DNA from: Trichobilharzia regenti
Taxonomy: Eukaryota > Platyhelminthes > Trematoda > Strigeidida > Schistosomatidae
Assembly (NCBI GenBank): GCA_944472135.2
Contig: OX235265.1
Coordinates: 53,455,112 to 53,519,111, forward strand
Length of the DNA: 64,000 bases
Direction of reading: 5' to 3'
How positions within the stretch are numbered: the stretch's first letter is position 1; every line of letters begins with the position of its first letter. Shown piece by piece: positions 34,900 to 45,096 of the stretch. The notes beneath the pieces are model-generated. The model saw only the letters and a list, made by a program, of their open reading frames with translations, searched no databases and was not told where the DNA came from. The position numbers were made by a program, and so were the translations under genes.

Positions 34900-37430
34900 G
34901 CAGTCTGCTTAAGACCATTAGATTTCCAGGAAAGGTAATTTGCCTGCATATGAGAAGCTCCTAAGACTTTTAAGAGATTACTTCCATGTTAATTCTTTCG
35001 TAACTTAACAGCGAGTTCAGTTCAGTGAAATTATTCGTGATCTCAGCTAAAAGATTTGAGAATTCATTCTTCAGCTACAGATGTAAGCTTCAAAATTTAA
35101 CTTTGGGAGAGAACTTCACACTCAATTACATGGTCCTTTGAATAGTGACATTAATATTTTAAAGCTAGAGAAGAAGCTGGTTCAAATTCCTTTTTACAAT
35201 TTTCAGACTATTCAAGACTTATTTACTATAATACAACATCAAAAGTCAATACTTGGTACCAACCACATAAAGATATGATGAAGAGTTTTCCAATGTTCAT
35301 AATGTGTGCGTCTGTAATTAGATATCAAAGTGTCATCCTATTATGAGAGATTTTAGACTAAGATCATCAATATTAAATTGTGTTTTTCATGTGGAAGATT
35401 CGCTTATGAAGCAGTTGTCGGTTTCATAATGCTAAGCGCTATCAGTGTGGCAGGATTGGGTAAATAAAGCCAGTTTGCAGAAGTTCAGATGCTTTGATCG
35501 ACATTTCGCAATGTTCATTATCACCTTATGAGAACTTACACTACAAATTTAGCTAAGATTTATTATTGACAATGGAAGTGCGGAGTCTAAAATATTCAAG
35601 GAGGATTTACTGCTATTTTGTAAAGATGAACATGTAAAGCCTACCACCAGTTCGTCGGTGGCACAGTGGTTAGGACTCTCGCTGACAATGCACATGGTCG
35701 GGGGTTCGAGCCCACGCCGGCGCACACCTGATATCTATGGTCGGCCTGCAAAATTTGGGCTACCGATATCCATGCTTTTTTAACGCTGAAAATTCCATGC
35801 TGTAAATTTTTATTGTTGTGGAATAAAGTGATTATTATTATTATTATTATTCAATTACAGGTACTAGAGGTCATAAACTACTCTTTATTGGCAGATTATA
35901 TATTCTATTGCGGTCAGAAAATGCCAGCTTTGTAAATGCTCCCATTCTTGTTAATGAATACGGTACATCCTTAGTTAGATTAAAAGCTTTTAAACTGCTG
36001 GATGTCCTGATCTCATTTTTCACTAATCCATCTGATTAGTCCTTGCTCAGAGAACTAGTTTTTTATGCCGTTCATATTATAACATAGTGAGTTAGCTCCA
36101 CTAATGAATCATTTTGAACGACAGCTTCATGGCAAACTAAGTAATGTTCATTTCCCTACTAGTGAACGTGATATGTTCGCTGAATTGTCACAAGTTAAAT
36201 TCGATTTGTTGATAAAAAAGAAATGCTTACCTAAGGCAGAGGAAAGAAAAATGCACAAAATATCTAGAGCTTGCCGCTAATTGTGTACATTTGTTCATGC
36301 ACCACTAAATCGAAAACTGGCTACTGAACTCTGTAAAACAGTTAAAAATTTACGCGAACAATTGCATACTTCAACAATTGAATAAATAAATGAGAAAGCT
36401 CATTTATTCAGACGATTATAGGTAAGTAAATTCAAAACAAGTAACAAATAGGTGAAATGAACACTAGCTCAAAAAATATTTGGCAGAGCTAAGTTTGTGT
36501 TGGATACAAAAGGTGAGTGTGGCGGCAAAATGCCTACAGTGGATAGAACTGCGCTCTCCGTCGCTTTCAGACAAACCATGATCTTGCGTTCATGTCGATT
36601 CTTCTGGACAGTTTCATGGAAAATAATTAATGTGTCTTGATGCATTTTTCAAACTACCAGAGGTCTTCCCTATCCATTCTGTAACATCGTAACCAACAGT
36701 GACCAAGCTGCGTCAGCTATTCTATAGTTTTGGTATCCAAAAATGGGTTGTAGTTTACATCGTTGGCATTTCAGATTTTTGCAATCTGTTTGGCATCTAA
36801 CAAATGCATGCCCCTCTATATTACTTAAAATCCAGAGGTCAAGCTGAACGTTTCGTTTTTACCTTCAAGAGCGGGAGGGGATAATAGGAAGAATCTTGGA
36901 TAAACTTTCACTACTTTATCCCGCGATACTCTACCTGCTACTTCAAGCCAGTTATCTCCAGGAGGAAATGTGCTTGGTCGAGAGGCCAAAACTATTCGCA
37001 ATGTAACTAGGCTTAGCGAATGAAGTGCTGCAGGAATGTGAAATTGTAAAGTCAGTTTGACCGCCACGGTGATGATGAACACCGAGTTCTCAGGCTAAAC
37101 GTGATTTTCATAAGTCACCAACAGATTGGACACGTGATCAAGTAGTTGGATGAAAACGTAATACGTTAAAGAAAGCAAATATAGAGGGACAGACTCGAAC
37201 TAAGAGCATGAGCAATACCTGAGGTTCAGCAGGAAAGCCAGACATCATTAAGTCTTTAAGGTAGAAGTTTTAGTGGATGCTTGAAGTATTCCACAACCAA
37301 AAACAAAGGATGTAGTTAGGGCCGTACCTACTGCTACTAGAAGATCAGTTAGACAGAGGAGGCCAAAACCTTTTTGGATAGATCCCAGAAAGATGTTATA
37401 CAACTTTATGAGGGAGGTTATGTGAAGTGG
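34900..37430 (+). pseudogene. Ty3/Gypsy element (Boudicca-like), decayed
   Basis: On the + strand: a gag part (about 35100-35400) with HGPLNSDINILKLEKKLVQI; two zinc-knuckle-like stretches (about 35385-35490) with CFSCGRFA and HNAKRYQCGRIG; a protease-like RFIIDNGSAESKIF (about 35553-35595), whose usual DTGS/DSGS motif is DNGS; and, after a nested SINE-like copy, ITGTRGHKLLFIGRLYILLR (about 35860). An integrase part follows (about 36580-36900) with LDAFFKLPEVFPIHSVTS and SRGQAERFVFTFKSGRG. The pol tail TRRSVRQRRPKPFWIDPRK ends at about 37400. The RT and RNase H are missing. A polypurine tract GAGGGAGG (37410-37417) precedes a probable LTR. It resembles Boudicca in zinc-knuckle style. It lies in PLAC8 intron 1. 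Confidence 0.7.
35650..35840 (+). repeat. tRNA-derived SINE-like repeat 1, copy 2
   Basis: Matches 7147-7344: GTCGGTGGCACAGTGGTTAG, B box GGGTTCGAGCCC, then TGATATCTATGGTCGGCC. An extra TTTTTTAACG-like stretch interrupts the body at about 35776, and the tail is (ATT)n. It lies between two parts of the Gypsy protease region, so it is a later insertion. Confidence 0.8.
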
Positions 37431-37676
37431 CTAAAAACAGGATCAACGTCTTAGGCCACTGTCTGCAGAGGTAGATTTCGTGTTTCAACTTTGTGTTTAT
37501 ACTGATACACGCACAGGATAATTATATAGGACAACCTCTGACCTCATCGTAAATCCTCGACCTTATACGATTAATCACATCAGTTTATTTAATTTCTGAC
37601 TTAGCACAATGTTGTGTGTTAGAAATGAGTGTACATGATAAATGTTTTGTCTAATAAGGTTGTTCTCAAAGTTACA
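37421..37676 (+). repeat. Probable 3' LTR of the Gypsy element
   Basis: It starts TGTGAAGTGG right after the polypurine tract and may end at AGTTACA (37676). The sequence just after it (37681-37800, GCTCAGTGAAG then AGTTGAGTTGT) matches 42755-42830, as expected if both are element leaders. No matching 5' LTR was found, so the limits are uncertain. Confidence 0.4.
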
Positions 37677-37852
37677 GTCCAGTTTTTTCTGTTATTTTCG
37701 TGGCTCAGTGAAGTAAAAGGTATTTGAAGAAGAACAGATGTATTAAGGATCTAGTTGAGTTGTATATTGCTTTTCAGTACCCTCAAATTCACGTATCAGT
37801 TCATTCAGATACAACAATTGTGGAGTCAATGTGCGCACAATGCTTTAGTGTG

Positions 37853-38070
37853 TGCGTCGGTGGCACAGTGGTTAGAACTCTTGCCGACCATGCACATGGT
37901 CTGAGGTTCGAGCCTCCGCCGACGAACACCTGATATCTATGGTCGGCCTGCAAAATTTGGGCTACCGATATCCATGCTGAAAATTCCATACTTGTACCAA
38001 ACCTACAGTGTGGAATCAAGCTGTAAATCAAAAAAATAAATAAATAAAATAAAATAAATAAAAATTTACT
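37853..38070 (+). repeat. tRNA-derived SINE-like repeat 1, copy 3
   Basis: GCGTCGGTGGCACAGTGGTT begins the copy, with B box GGTTCGAGCC and CCGACGA closing the acceptor-like stem with one mismatch. The body matches copy 1 to CAAGCTGTAAATC, and an (AAAT)n/(AAATA)n tail follows. Confidence 0.85.
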
Positions 38071-38104
38071 TAATTGCAATTAACAATCAGTTATTTCAGG
38101 ATTT

Positions 38105-38225
38105 TCTCGTGAATGGTTAGAGAACCATTGGAAAACCTTGGAGTTCTGGACAACTCTTTCGTCCTAGTTTGGGACTTTTCATCAGCACGCATCCACTGCC
38201 CGAGTTTCAAGCGAATGAGCCTCTC
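38105..38225 (+). repeat. Repeat 2 arm fragment
   Basis: GGTTAGAGAACCATTGGAAA and GTCCTAGTTTGGGA followed by CACGCATCCACTGCCC match the left arm of the repeat 2 element at 50690-50770. The tRNA-like core is missing. Confidence 0.6.
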
Positions 38226-38439
38226 CTGACATACTACTGACAAATCTTATAGGTGTCGTTTACCACACTGCTTCTTTTTGACCACTGTCAGTTTCTATTT
38301 ATAGTACACGGTATTCATGTCATCTCCCTGCAAATCTACTAGGATAACCTATTTGGACCAGCGTATTTTGGATGTATCCTAATTGATTTTTTAGGGAGTC
38401 ATAGGTGCAGATACTTCTTGCTCTATTCGTGTGGTATCT

Positions 38440-39005
38440 GACCAAATTGATTTATATCAGATTGGCAAGAAACTGAAGAAATGTGTGTATTGTCCTTCAG
38501 ATGTAGGTTTTCAATGGACATCTGTCTTTAGTGAGGCATCCTCTCTTCTGCTCAATTGAATATCAAGGAAGTGTAATTGACTACCATGTTTTTTTCTTCA
38601 GAAGTTAAGATGAGCGATAGATGTGCGTGATTAAATTTTATTAACATTTCGTTCTTATCGGCTTTCTCATAAAGAATAATAAACCCATCATCAACATAAC
38701 CAAGAGGAAGTGCTGGTTTATGTGCTTTGAGCAAACCATGCAAGTGCGAAGTACTACTTCCAGTAAGTTTAAGACAGTTGTAGGCTGCCTCTGAGTTTAC
38801 TCCACTTTCCCTCAGCTCCTTAATCGTGTCTGTTAGCTACGTTTTAGCCTTTCCTTCTAGATCCGTTGAGTAGTTAGGCTTTCGGAATTTCGTTTCATTG
38901 GTTATAAACGAGTTCATTTTGTCAAAGTACTCAAACTTATTCACCAAAACCACCCTGTACTCTCTATCAGTCCCACTGATTATTGTTCCTTGACTTTTTC
39001 AGGAC
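38440..39005 (-). pseudogene. PLE-D reverse transcriptase remnant
   Basis: The minus strand gives KFEYFDKMNSFITNETKFRK (about 38940-38880), an N-terminal PLE segment, then HLHGLLKAHKPALPL (about 38750-38700), the PLE KAHKP motif. It jumps directly to GYVDDGFIILYEKADKNEM, which holds motif C with both Asp residues. The fingers and motifs A and B between are deleted. Its 5' repeat with a hammerhead motif is at 39006-39117. Confidence 0.8.
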
Positions 39006-39080
39006 TATATATGATAGAGATTTGTAGCTGAGGTGGATGATTTTGATGTGGTTGTGTTCTCTGAGTGGGATAGTTAATTT

Positions 39081-39156
39081 GCGAAGCTTTCATCGCCCTA
39101 CTAGGTGACATCTTCAGAGCTGACGATGTCGCCTAGTAGGGGGATGAAAGTTTTTC
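39081..39156. ncRNA. Back-to-back hammerhead-like motifs, PLE-D
   Basis: On the minus strand (39117-39081): CTGAAGATGTCACC, TAGTAGGGCGATGAAAGC. On the + strand (39120-39156): CTGACGATGTCGCC, TAGTAGGGGGATGAAAG. Both keep the CUGANGA core, a stem II with one mismatch, and GAAA. They start two bases apart and point away from each other, so the pair itself is a short palindrome. The left one leads into the PLE-D remnant in sense orientation. Confidence 0.6.
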
Positions 39157-39544
39157 AAGACTTCCCGACGTTGTGGCGTATACATTCTTCTTATTTAGTT
39201 ATCTATGACAATGAAATTTAATCAAACATAATCACTAAAATCCTGATGCAAATGTACACACTGTTTACAACTTTTAACAAAAGTGGTCAAAATTTGACCG
39301 CAGTTTATGCTATTCTACATAAAACTACATGCTACTTATCTAAACCAGCAGGGCTTGCTAGCCTGATCGACGTAATCTAAACACCAGACGGCCGTTTCGC
39401 TCATTTGGGGTCGAACTCATTATAGGTGTACCCAGTTTGATTCATCTTTAAGAGCCAAATCAGTTCAAACTTGGTGAAATTTCACCACTCAAACTGTGTA
39501 AATTGCAAATTCGTTAGCAATTTGCAAATTGTAATGCATGCTAT
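39157..39544. other. Unassigned AT-rich DNA
   Basis: No gene or repeat is recognised. Confidence 0.45.
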
Positions 39545-39760
39545 TATATTTATTTTGTTTTGATGTCTGTTCATGATTCACATACTTGGACAGGGATTCA
39601 AAGAAAAGGTGTGTCCTTTTATACATACCTTTGTTATTTTAATTTTGATTAATTTCCCTGAAGAAGTTCTAATCAGTTTGCCAAACGAAACGTTGGAATT
39701 ACTTATTTTAGTTTCGCTGAGATTTTACAAAAATAATTTTTACATTAATGTGATGCGTTC
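39545..39760 (+). mobile_element. PLE-B terminal repeat, solo
   Basis: Matches the two termini of the element at 43060-44310. The hammerhead-like segment is 39658-39696: CTGAAGAAGTTC, then GCCAAACGAAACGTTGG. Stem II GTTC/AAAC has one mismatch. The downstream TTCGCTGAGATTTTAC block is shared with the other copies. Confidence 0.65.
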
Positions 39761-40519
39761 TTCCACTTGTTGAAAAACATATGGACATATGTTCCATTAT
39801 TAATACATACAGGGATAAGTAGGTACAGTTAAGTGATTGTAAATTGTGGGGATGTGTTATCAGAGTTTTATTCCTGGCCAACGCACTACAAGACCTCACT
39901 TAAACAGTAGTAAGCTCACAAAAGAGGGGAGATTTAGGATGAGGCTAGCCCCATGTTCCACTCGGGAAGCAAACGAATGAAAAAAATCTAGGAAACTATT
40001 CATTTTAAATATCTGTTATGTTCAGTATTGTTTTTTAAGCAGAATTCAAGACGGACATATTACTGACCTAATATTTTCTGATTATGAACCAAAAATGTCT
40101 TTTTGTTCATATTTGTTGTATGTATCCTGTGTCTAATAAAAAAGCTAAAATTCTGTAAGTAATTCAAGCAATTTATGTATCTGTAATTCCTCACAGCAAC
40201 TGAAATTTAAAAGAAATACAAACCAACAATTCCACTAGATCTATTCACATTTCCTTTATTGGTTTGAGTGCTTCTAGTAAAATCGTTGATATAATGTCAG
40301 CAATTCTGCATGTGTTATATTTTCTTATCAAAAGCTGAAATCACGTGTCCTCAAACGTTAGTAACGTTAGACCAACTAAGATAGTAAATTAATTGCTAGG
40401 GCCTGCCAGTTAGAGGTCTGCAGTAGTGGAATAATATCTATGTCATAAGTACTTCAAATATGATTAACTTAGTTTTATAGTGAGAAACTGTCATTCTAAA
40501 AGCATACTTTATAATTAAT
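39761..40519. other. Unassigned AT-rich DNA
   Basis: No gene or repeat is recognised. Confidence 0.45.
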
Positions 40520-41402
40520 ATTTATTTTATTTATTTAAACGCAGAAAAAACTTGGTACAATAAGGCACCAAGAAAGATGCGCCACACAATAATAATAAAA
40601 CAACATGGATTAAAAGTAAAAGAAATATAAGTAAAGAACGGACAAAGAACTTCATCTGGAAGGAAAACAGTCATGCTTAACGATTTCAAACAGTATTCGC
40701 TAACCATCAACCGGAAGGGAAGAAAGAAGGAAATTGCAACAAGTTTGCCGCTGATTACGATTCTTGGCCACATCCGATAACGTTTTGAGCCATCGATTCG
40801 AGCTATCTCGCGGACGCACCAACCGATGCTAAGCTAGCACTAACATCCCTCATCCCACGACGCCACGTCATGGACTGACCACCCCTCCGCCTTTTCCATC
40901 CCGTCCCAGGGCTAGTGAACAGAGACCTGTACGGAAGCCTCTGGAATAACATTCGCAACAGATGTCCAGGCCACCGGAGACGGTGTTTCCAGATAACGAC
41001 AATCAATGAATGGTAATCTCCACTGTGTTCAAACACAGGCCGCCGAACCTCAGAATTATTCACGCAATGATGCCGTCGGATGCAAGCAATCCTGCGGAGA
41101 CAGAGATGATCGAACACGCAGAGTCGCCGCACATCCTCAGCTCGGAGAGGCCAGGTTTCACAGGCGTAAAGCAAGACAGCATGCACCGAAGCATTGTATA
41201 CCCGACTTTTGATAGCCAGGCTAACGTCACGACGGCGCTAGAGGTGGCTCAAGTTGATGTATACCACCCTAGCTTTCATTATACGGTTGGAAATCGCATC
41301 CGTCACTCCTCCACCAGCACTCACACAAATACCCAGATACATAAACTTATCAAAAACTTCAAGCGATTCACCAGCAAGAGTGAAGACACAAGTTATTTGA
41401 GG
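40520..41402 (-). pseudogene. Non-LTR RT C-terminal fragment (family 2-like)
   Basis: The minus strand gives LAGESLEVFDKFMYLGICVS (about 41385-41320), a stop in the Trp codon of HLWRRRDVSLAIKSRVYN (about 41250), then AVLLYACETWPLRAEDVRRL, KHRLRWPGHLLRML and GWKRRRGGQSMTWRRGM. It ends DSSNRWLKTLSDVAKNRNQ near 40760. This is the post-catalytic end of an APE-type non-LTR element; the catalytic RT is missing. The last 220 bp are an AT-rich 3' UTR. It lies antisense in PLAC8 intron 1. Confidence 0.75.
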
Positions 41403-41477
41403 CATTATAATTACTCGAAATCATTGTTACAAGCGCGCGATGAGTTTCATTGACAGTTTGTTGCTTTATTTCATTTA

Positions 41478-41825
41478 TTGTGTGGGAGTTGAGATACTGC
41501 CCGGGCGCCCGGACCGAAGCAGGTGGTTTTCTTAAGGGACCACTCCCGGAGCCTTTGACTTGGAGCCTAGTCTGCAAGGCAGCGTCAGGAGCTGCATTTC
41601 CATGGTTGCCGGTGACCTACATTGGTTCATACGCCATTCGATCCCACTGGATTTTGGAGCCCATGTACCCCATGGTGTCTGCTTTTAGTCTAACTGCTAT
41701 CCAGACAAGCTTCCTGACGTGGTAGGACCTATAGGTACTTGAATCCTAGCCAGTTTAGCTTGTTGGGTCACTGTGGTATTCAAGACCGACCACCACGGCC
41801 AGGTAGAAGTTGTCGGCTAGATATT
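41478..41825 (+). repeat. Interspersed repeat X, copy 2
   Basis: The last ~145 bp match 13630-13775, including AACTGCTATCCAGACAAG, TAGCCAGTTTAGCTTG and CAAGACCGACCACCACGGCC. The region before it is GC-rich with no match elsewhere in the window. Confidence 0.6.
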
Positions 41826-42438
41826 TTATGATTACTGTACCTGAATAGGGTATTTTAAGTTCTCAATGTGCTAACTAACGTAAAGAATCTAGTAAGCGCT
41901 GTAGAATTCTAGTAATACTTACTCGAAACATGTGATGCGATATCAAGTGAAATATTCACATTCATACAGTGTGAATGTCCAGCTTTTGTTTTCTGATAAG
42001 TATAATAAAATCGTACAATGGTCATTTAAAGTTAGGCATTAAATGCATTTCACTTAGTGAGCAGATGTAACAAAATAACTGAGACTGTCAGTACAATTTG
42101 TATAATATGTCGTATTATTTGTTCTACGCTAACTTCTATACCAAATCCTGTTTATAAGCCATCAAATCAATACTATGCATCATACTGTGATGGTTTTGTA
42201 TGCCAGTTGTGTTTAGTGTAGCATGGATACATGAAAATAATCTTGAAAATTAGTTCCTAAGTTTCTTTGTGACAGGAATCAGATCAAAACAGTAATCATC
42301 TTATGACCTATCATATGGTTTATTTATTTGATCAGATGACTGTAAAATTTCACCATCTTGTTCTCACTTCAGACTTGGTCAGATTGCCAACCAATCCGAA
42401 TATTCATTTTCTCCTACCTTAGCCGAAAGGCCAATCAA
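41826..42438. other. Unassigned AT-rich DNA (PLAC8 intron 1)
   Basis: No gene or repeat is recognised. Confidence 0.45.
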
Positions 42439-42622
42439 GCGTCGGTGGCACAGTGGTTAGGACCCTCGCCGACCATGCACATAGTCCGAGTTTCGATCCC
42501 CTGCCGAGGAACACCTGATATCTATGGTCGGCCTGCGAAATTTGGGCTACCGATATCCATGCTGGAAATTCCATACTTGTACCAAACCTACAGTGTGGAA
42601 TCAAGCTGTAATAAAAAAATCA
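42439..42622 (+). repeat. tRNA-derived SINE-like repeat 1, copy 4
   Basis: GCGTCGGTGGCACAGTGGTT begins the copy; the B box is weakened (TTTCGATCCCC). The body matches copy 1 to CAAGCTGTAATAAAAAAATC. Confidence 0.82.
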
Positions 42623-42699
42623 ATCAGAACAATCCATTTTCACTTCCCCAAGCCGATTTTAATGTGATAAAAAATGTATAAATATGAAGTGTTTTTCTT

Positions 42700-42880
42700 A
42701 TAAAATTCGTATCCTGACAGTCACCGGTTAGTTTTTGTCTTTCGATAATTACGATGCTCAGTGAAGCGGAAGGTACCGCGGACAAATAGGCGCACCTAGC
42801 ATATCAGTTGAGTTGTTCACTGCTTTGGTACTATTATACCCACATATCAGCCCACATAGTCATATAAGTTGTCAACGAGA
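42700..42880 (+). repeat. Gypsy leader/LTR-end fragment
   Basis: GCTCAGTGAAGCGGAAGGTA and CAGTTGAGTTGTTCACTGCT match the stretch after the LTR at 37681-37800. It is probably a second, truncated copy of the same Gypsy family's LTR end and leader. Confidence 0.45.
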
Positions 42881-43059
42881 TCATATCAATTAGCAACAGG
42901 TCCAAAACAGTTTGTCTTTTCAGTGAAGATAGTATGTGGTCCGAAATACATTTGTAACTAAAACTAAACCTAGAACTTGGCATTCATATGAACTGTGATC
43001 AAGATTTGACCAAATAGTTCCAAAATAACTGGGTGCCGAGTGAGAAGTAGATATGTGTA

Positions 43060-44310
43060 AAAATTATATTTGTAAAATCTCAGAGAGATCGAAATGAGTA
43101 ATTCCAACGTTTCGTTTGGCAAACTGATTAGAACTTCTTCAGGGAAATTGATCGAAAATAAAATAACAGAGATTTATGTAGGAAAAAGATATCTCTTGTT
43201 TTTACAAACTTTGTTCAGTCATATGAGTCATGAAACAGGCATGAAAATATAATCAATAAAACTGCATGGACTGTGATCAAAATTAGTCAACTTTTTTAAA
43301 CACTATAAGTAGCGTATACTTTTGTATCAGAATTTTAGCGATTACTTTCGCTGAAGTTCATGGTGGTAGATAACTGAATATAAAAATACATATGCATATC
43401 CTGTATACAATGGTATGTGTGCATGTTTGTATACGACAACAGTTGCACATCATTTGCTAGGCTTTCCTTAATTAGATATAGACAATCTGGTATTTAGATC
43501 AAGTATGATTGACTAGTGATACATATCCATTTTTATTTATCAGTCAGGATTTGCGGTGCATCAGCTGACATCACATCCTCACGTTTGTTCAAACTTTTTG
43601 CAGTCAGTCTTTCTTTATACGAACTAATACCTTTCTGTAGAACCTTAATCCCATCAAAGTCGGTCTTGTGTCCTATTTCTATCGAGTGCACAGCAGTCAT
43701 CCATCTGTTTTCTAGCTTCCTAAAGTCCGCAGAGGTCTTTGAAACCACCTTTATTCGTTGTTGATGCTCCTTCACTCTAATATTTACCTGCTTAGGAATT
43801 TCTCTTATGTATATGAGGCGTTATAAACCCCACAATTGATCTGGTACACATAATTCTGTTGGTTATCTTTTTCTATCTTATCCTTAACCTTCACCAGTAA
43901 TAAGCGTAAGGTGTCCGTTGCATGAAAATACACTCTTATGTCATGATTATTAAGGATTCGCTTTATCTCATCTGATATTTTTTTTGTGGTAAGGAATCAC
44001 CGCTTTACTAACCCAAGTCTTGGCAGCAGGTTCCGATTCATCTTTATCTTCACATTTTAATTATCTCTTTATGAAGATTTCGGGATAATTATTCGATTCA
44101 AGAGTGGATTGAACCAATTTTAGTACCCTGCTGATTTCTTCCTCCTCAGTAACTAGACGGTTTTTTTATGCATAAACCATTATTATTTTAATTTTGATTA
44201 ATTTCCGTGAAGAAGTTCAGACCAGTTTGTCGAACGAAATGTTGGAATTGCTCATTTCAGCTTCGCTGAGATTTCACAAACATAATTTTTACATTAGTCT
44301 AGAACTCTGC
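43060..44310. mobile_element. PLE-B with inverted outward termini
   Basis: Two copies of the PLE-B terminus face outward: minus sense at 43060-43145 and + sense at 44190-44310. Each contains a hammerhead-like motif (43104-43142 minus; 44207-44245 plus). In the right copy stem II reads GTTC…GAAC, fully paired, before GAAATGTT. The interior codes on the minus strand (43890-43533) for a GIY-YIG tail: NVSYIRE-like ASYIREI, then KEHQQRIKVVSKTSADFRKL and VHSIEIGHKTDFDGIKVLQK. The RT is missing. It sits in PLAC8 intron 1. Confidence 0.75.
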
Positions 44311-44956
44311 AGTTTAAAATAACAACGTGAATTCATCAAAATAATATCAATGTGGTCATGATTTACTAATGGTGAATGGTAACAGTAAATTTCAGATTCT
44401 TTGTATGACCATTTACAAGTGAAATTTCATTCTGTTAAAATTTCATGAAATATTATCAAATCGAGTTTTTCAATAAGTTACGAAGCCCAGAATATTTTAT
44501 TAATTAATGTGTTGATGAGTTTATGTACTTGTTAACTGAAAACGTTCACTATAGTCTGTTTCCTTCGTGTTACTCCTCAGTGTAATTTCAAACTTTCAGT
44601 AACCGCTTACACTTTACAGCTTGTATTATTTAATTAGTGTCTAGGAAGCAAATAGTGTATTGAACTTAACATATGTATTTCTGCACCGAATTTAGGATAC
44701 ATTCATGTTAGATGCAACTGTTCATTAGATTATTCGTCAATTCTCTATGAAACAAACTATTTTTCATTAGCATTCATGTAACGGTTTTAAATGAGACTGA
44801 ATGTGCATATCGATGCATATTACTATATTTCGTGAAATAAATATTTAACACCTGCCAAATGCCAGGAAAAGCAAAAAATCTAGTTCCTTACTCAATATTA
44901 CGTCGCAAATTCAACTCACCTGAGATTATTTTTGTTTAATTATACATTTCATGTAG
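44311..44956. other. Unassigned AT-rich DNA before PLAC8 exon 2
   Basis: No gene or repeat is recognised. The last bases form the acceptor of exon 2 (TTTCATGTAG). Confidence 0.5.
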
Positions 44957-45096
44957 GTTGTTATGCAGTCTTTTGTTACTTTTGTGTGCTGTATCAACTC
45001 ACCAAATCTCTGGATGAAAAACCATGTTATCCGTGTTTACCATGGTGTGGCCTTGTAGGACTCAGAATCAAGATGAGAACAATATATGGTATAGAG
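44957..45096 (+). CDS. PLAC8-domain protein, exon 2 of 3
   Basis: It follows acceptor TTTCATGTAG. Two bases complete Gly47, then residues 48-93 read CYAVFCYFCVLYQL, KPCYPCLPWCGLVGLR and IKMRTIYGIE. The first cysteine cluster and the Arg-x-x-Tyr-Gly-Ile motif of PLAC8 proteins fall here. The donor GTATGC is at 45097 and the exon ends in phase 0. Confidence 0.82.

Noticed and set aside
40520..40773. Hydrophobic minus-strand frame of 80 codons
   Set aside because: It lies in the non-LTR element's tail and 3' UTR, out of frame with its C-terminus.
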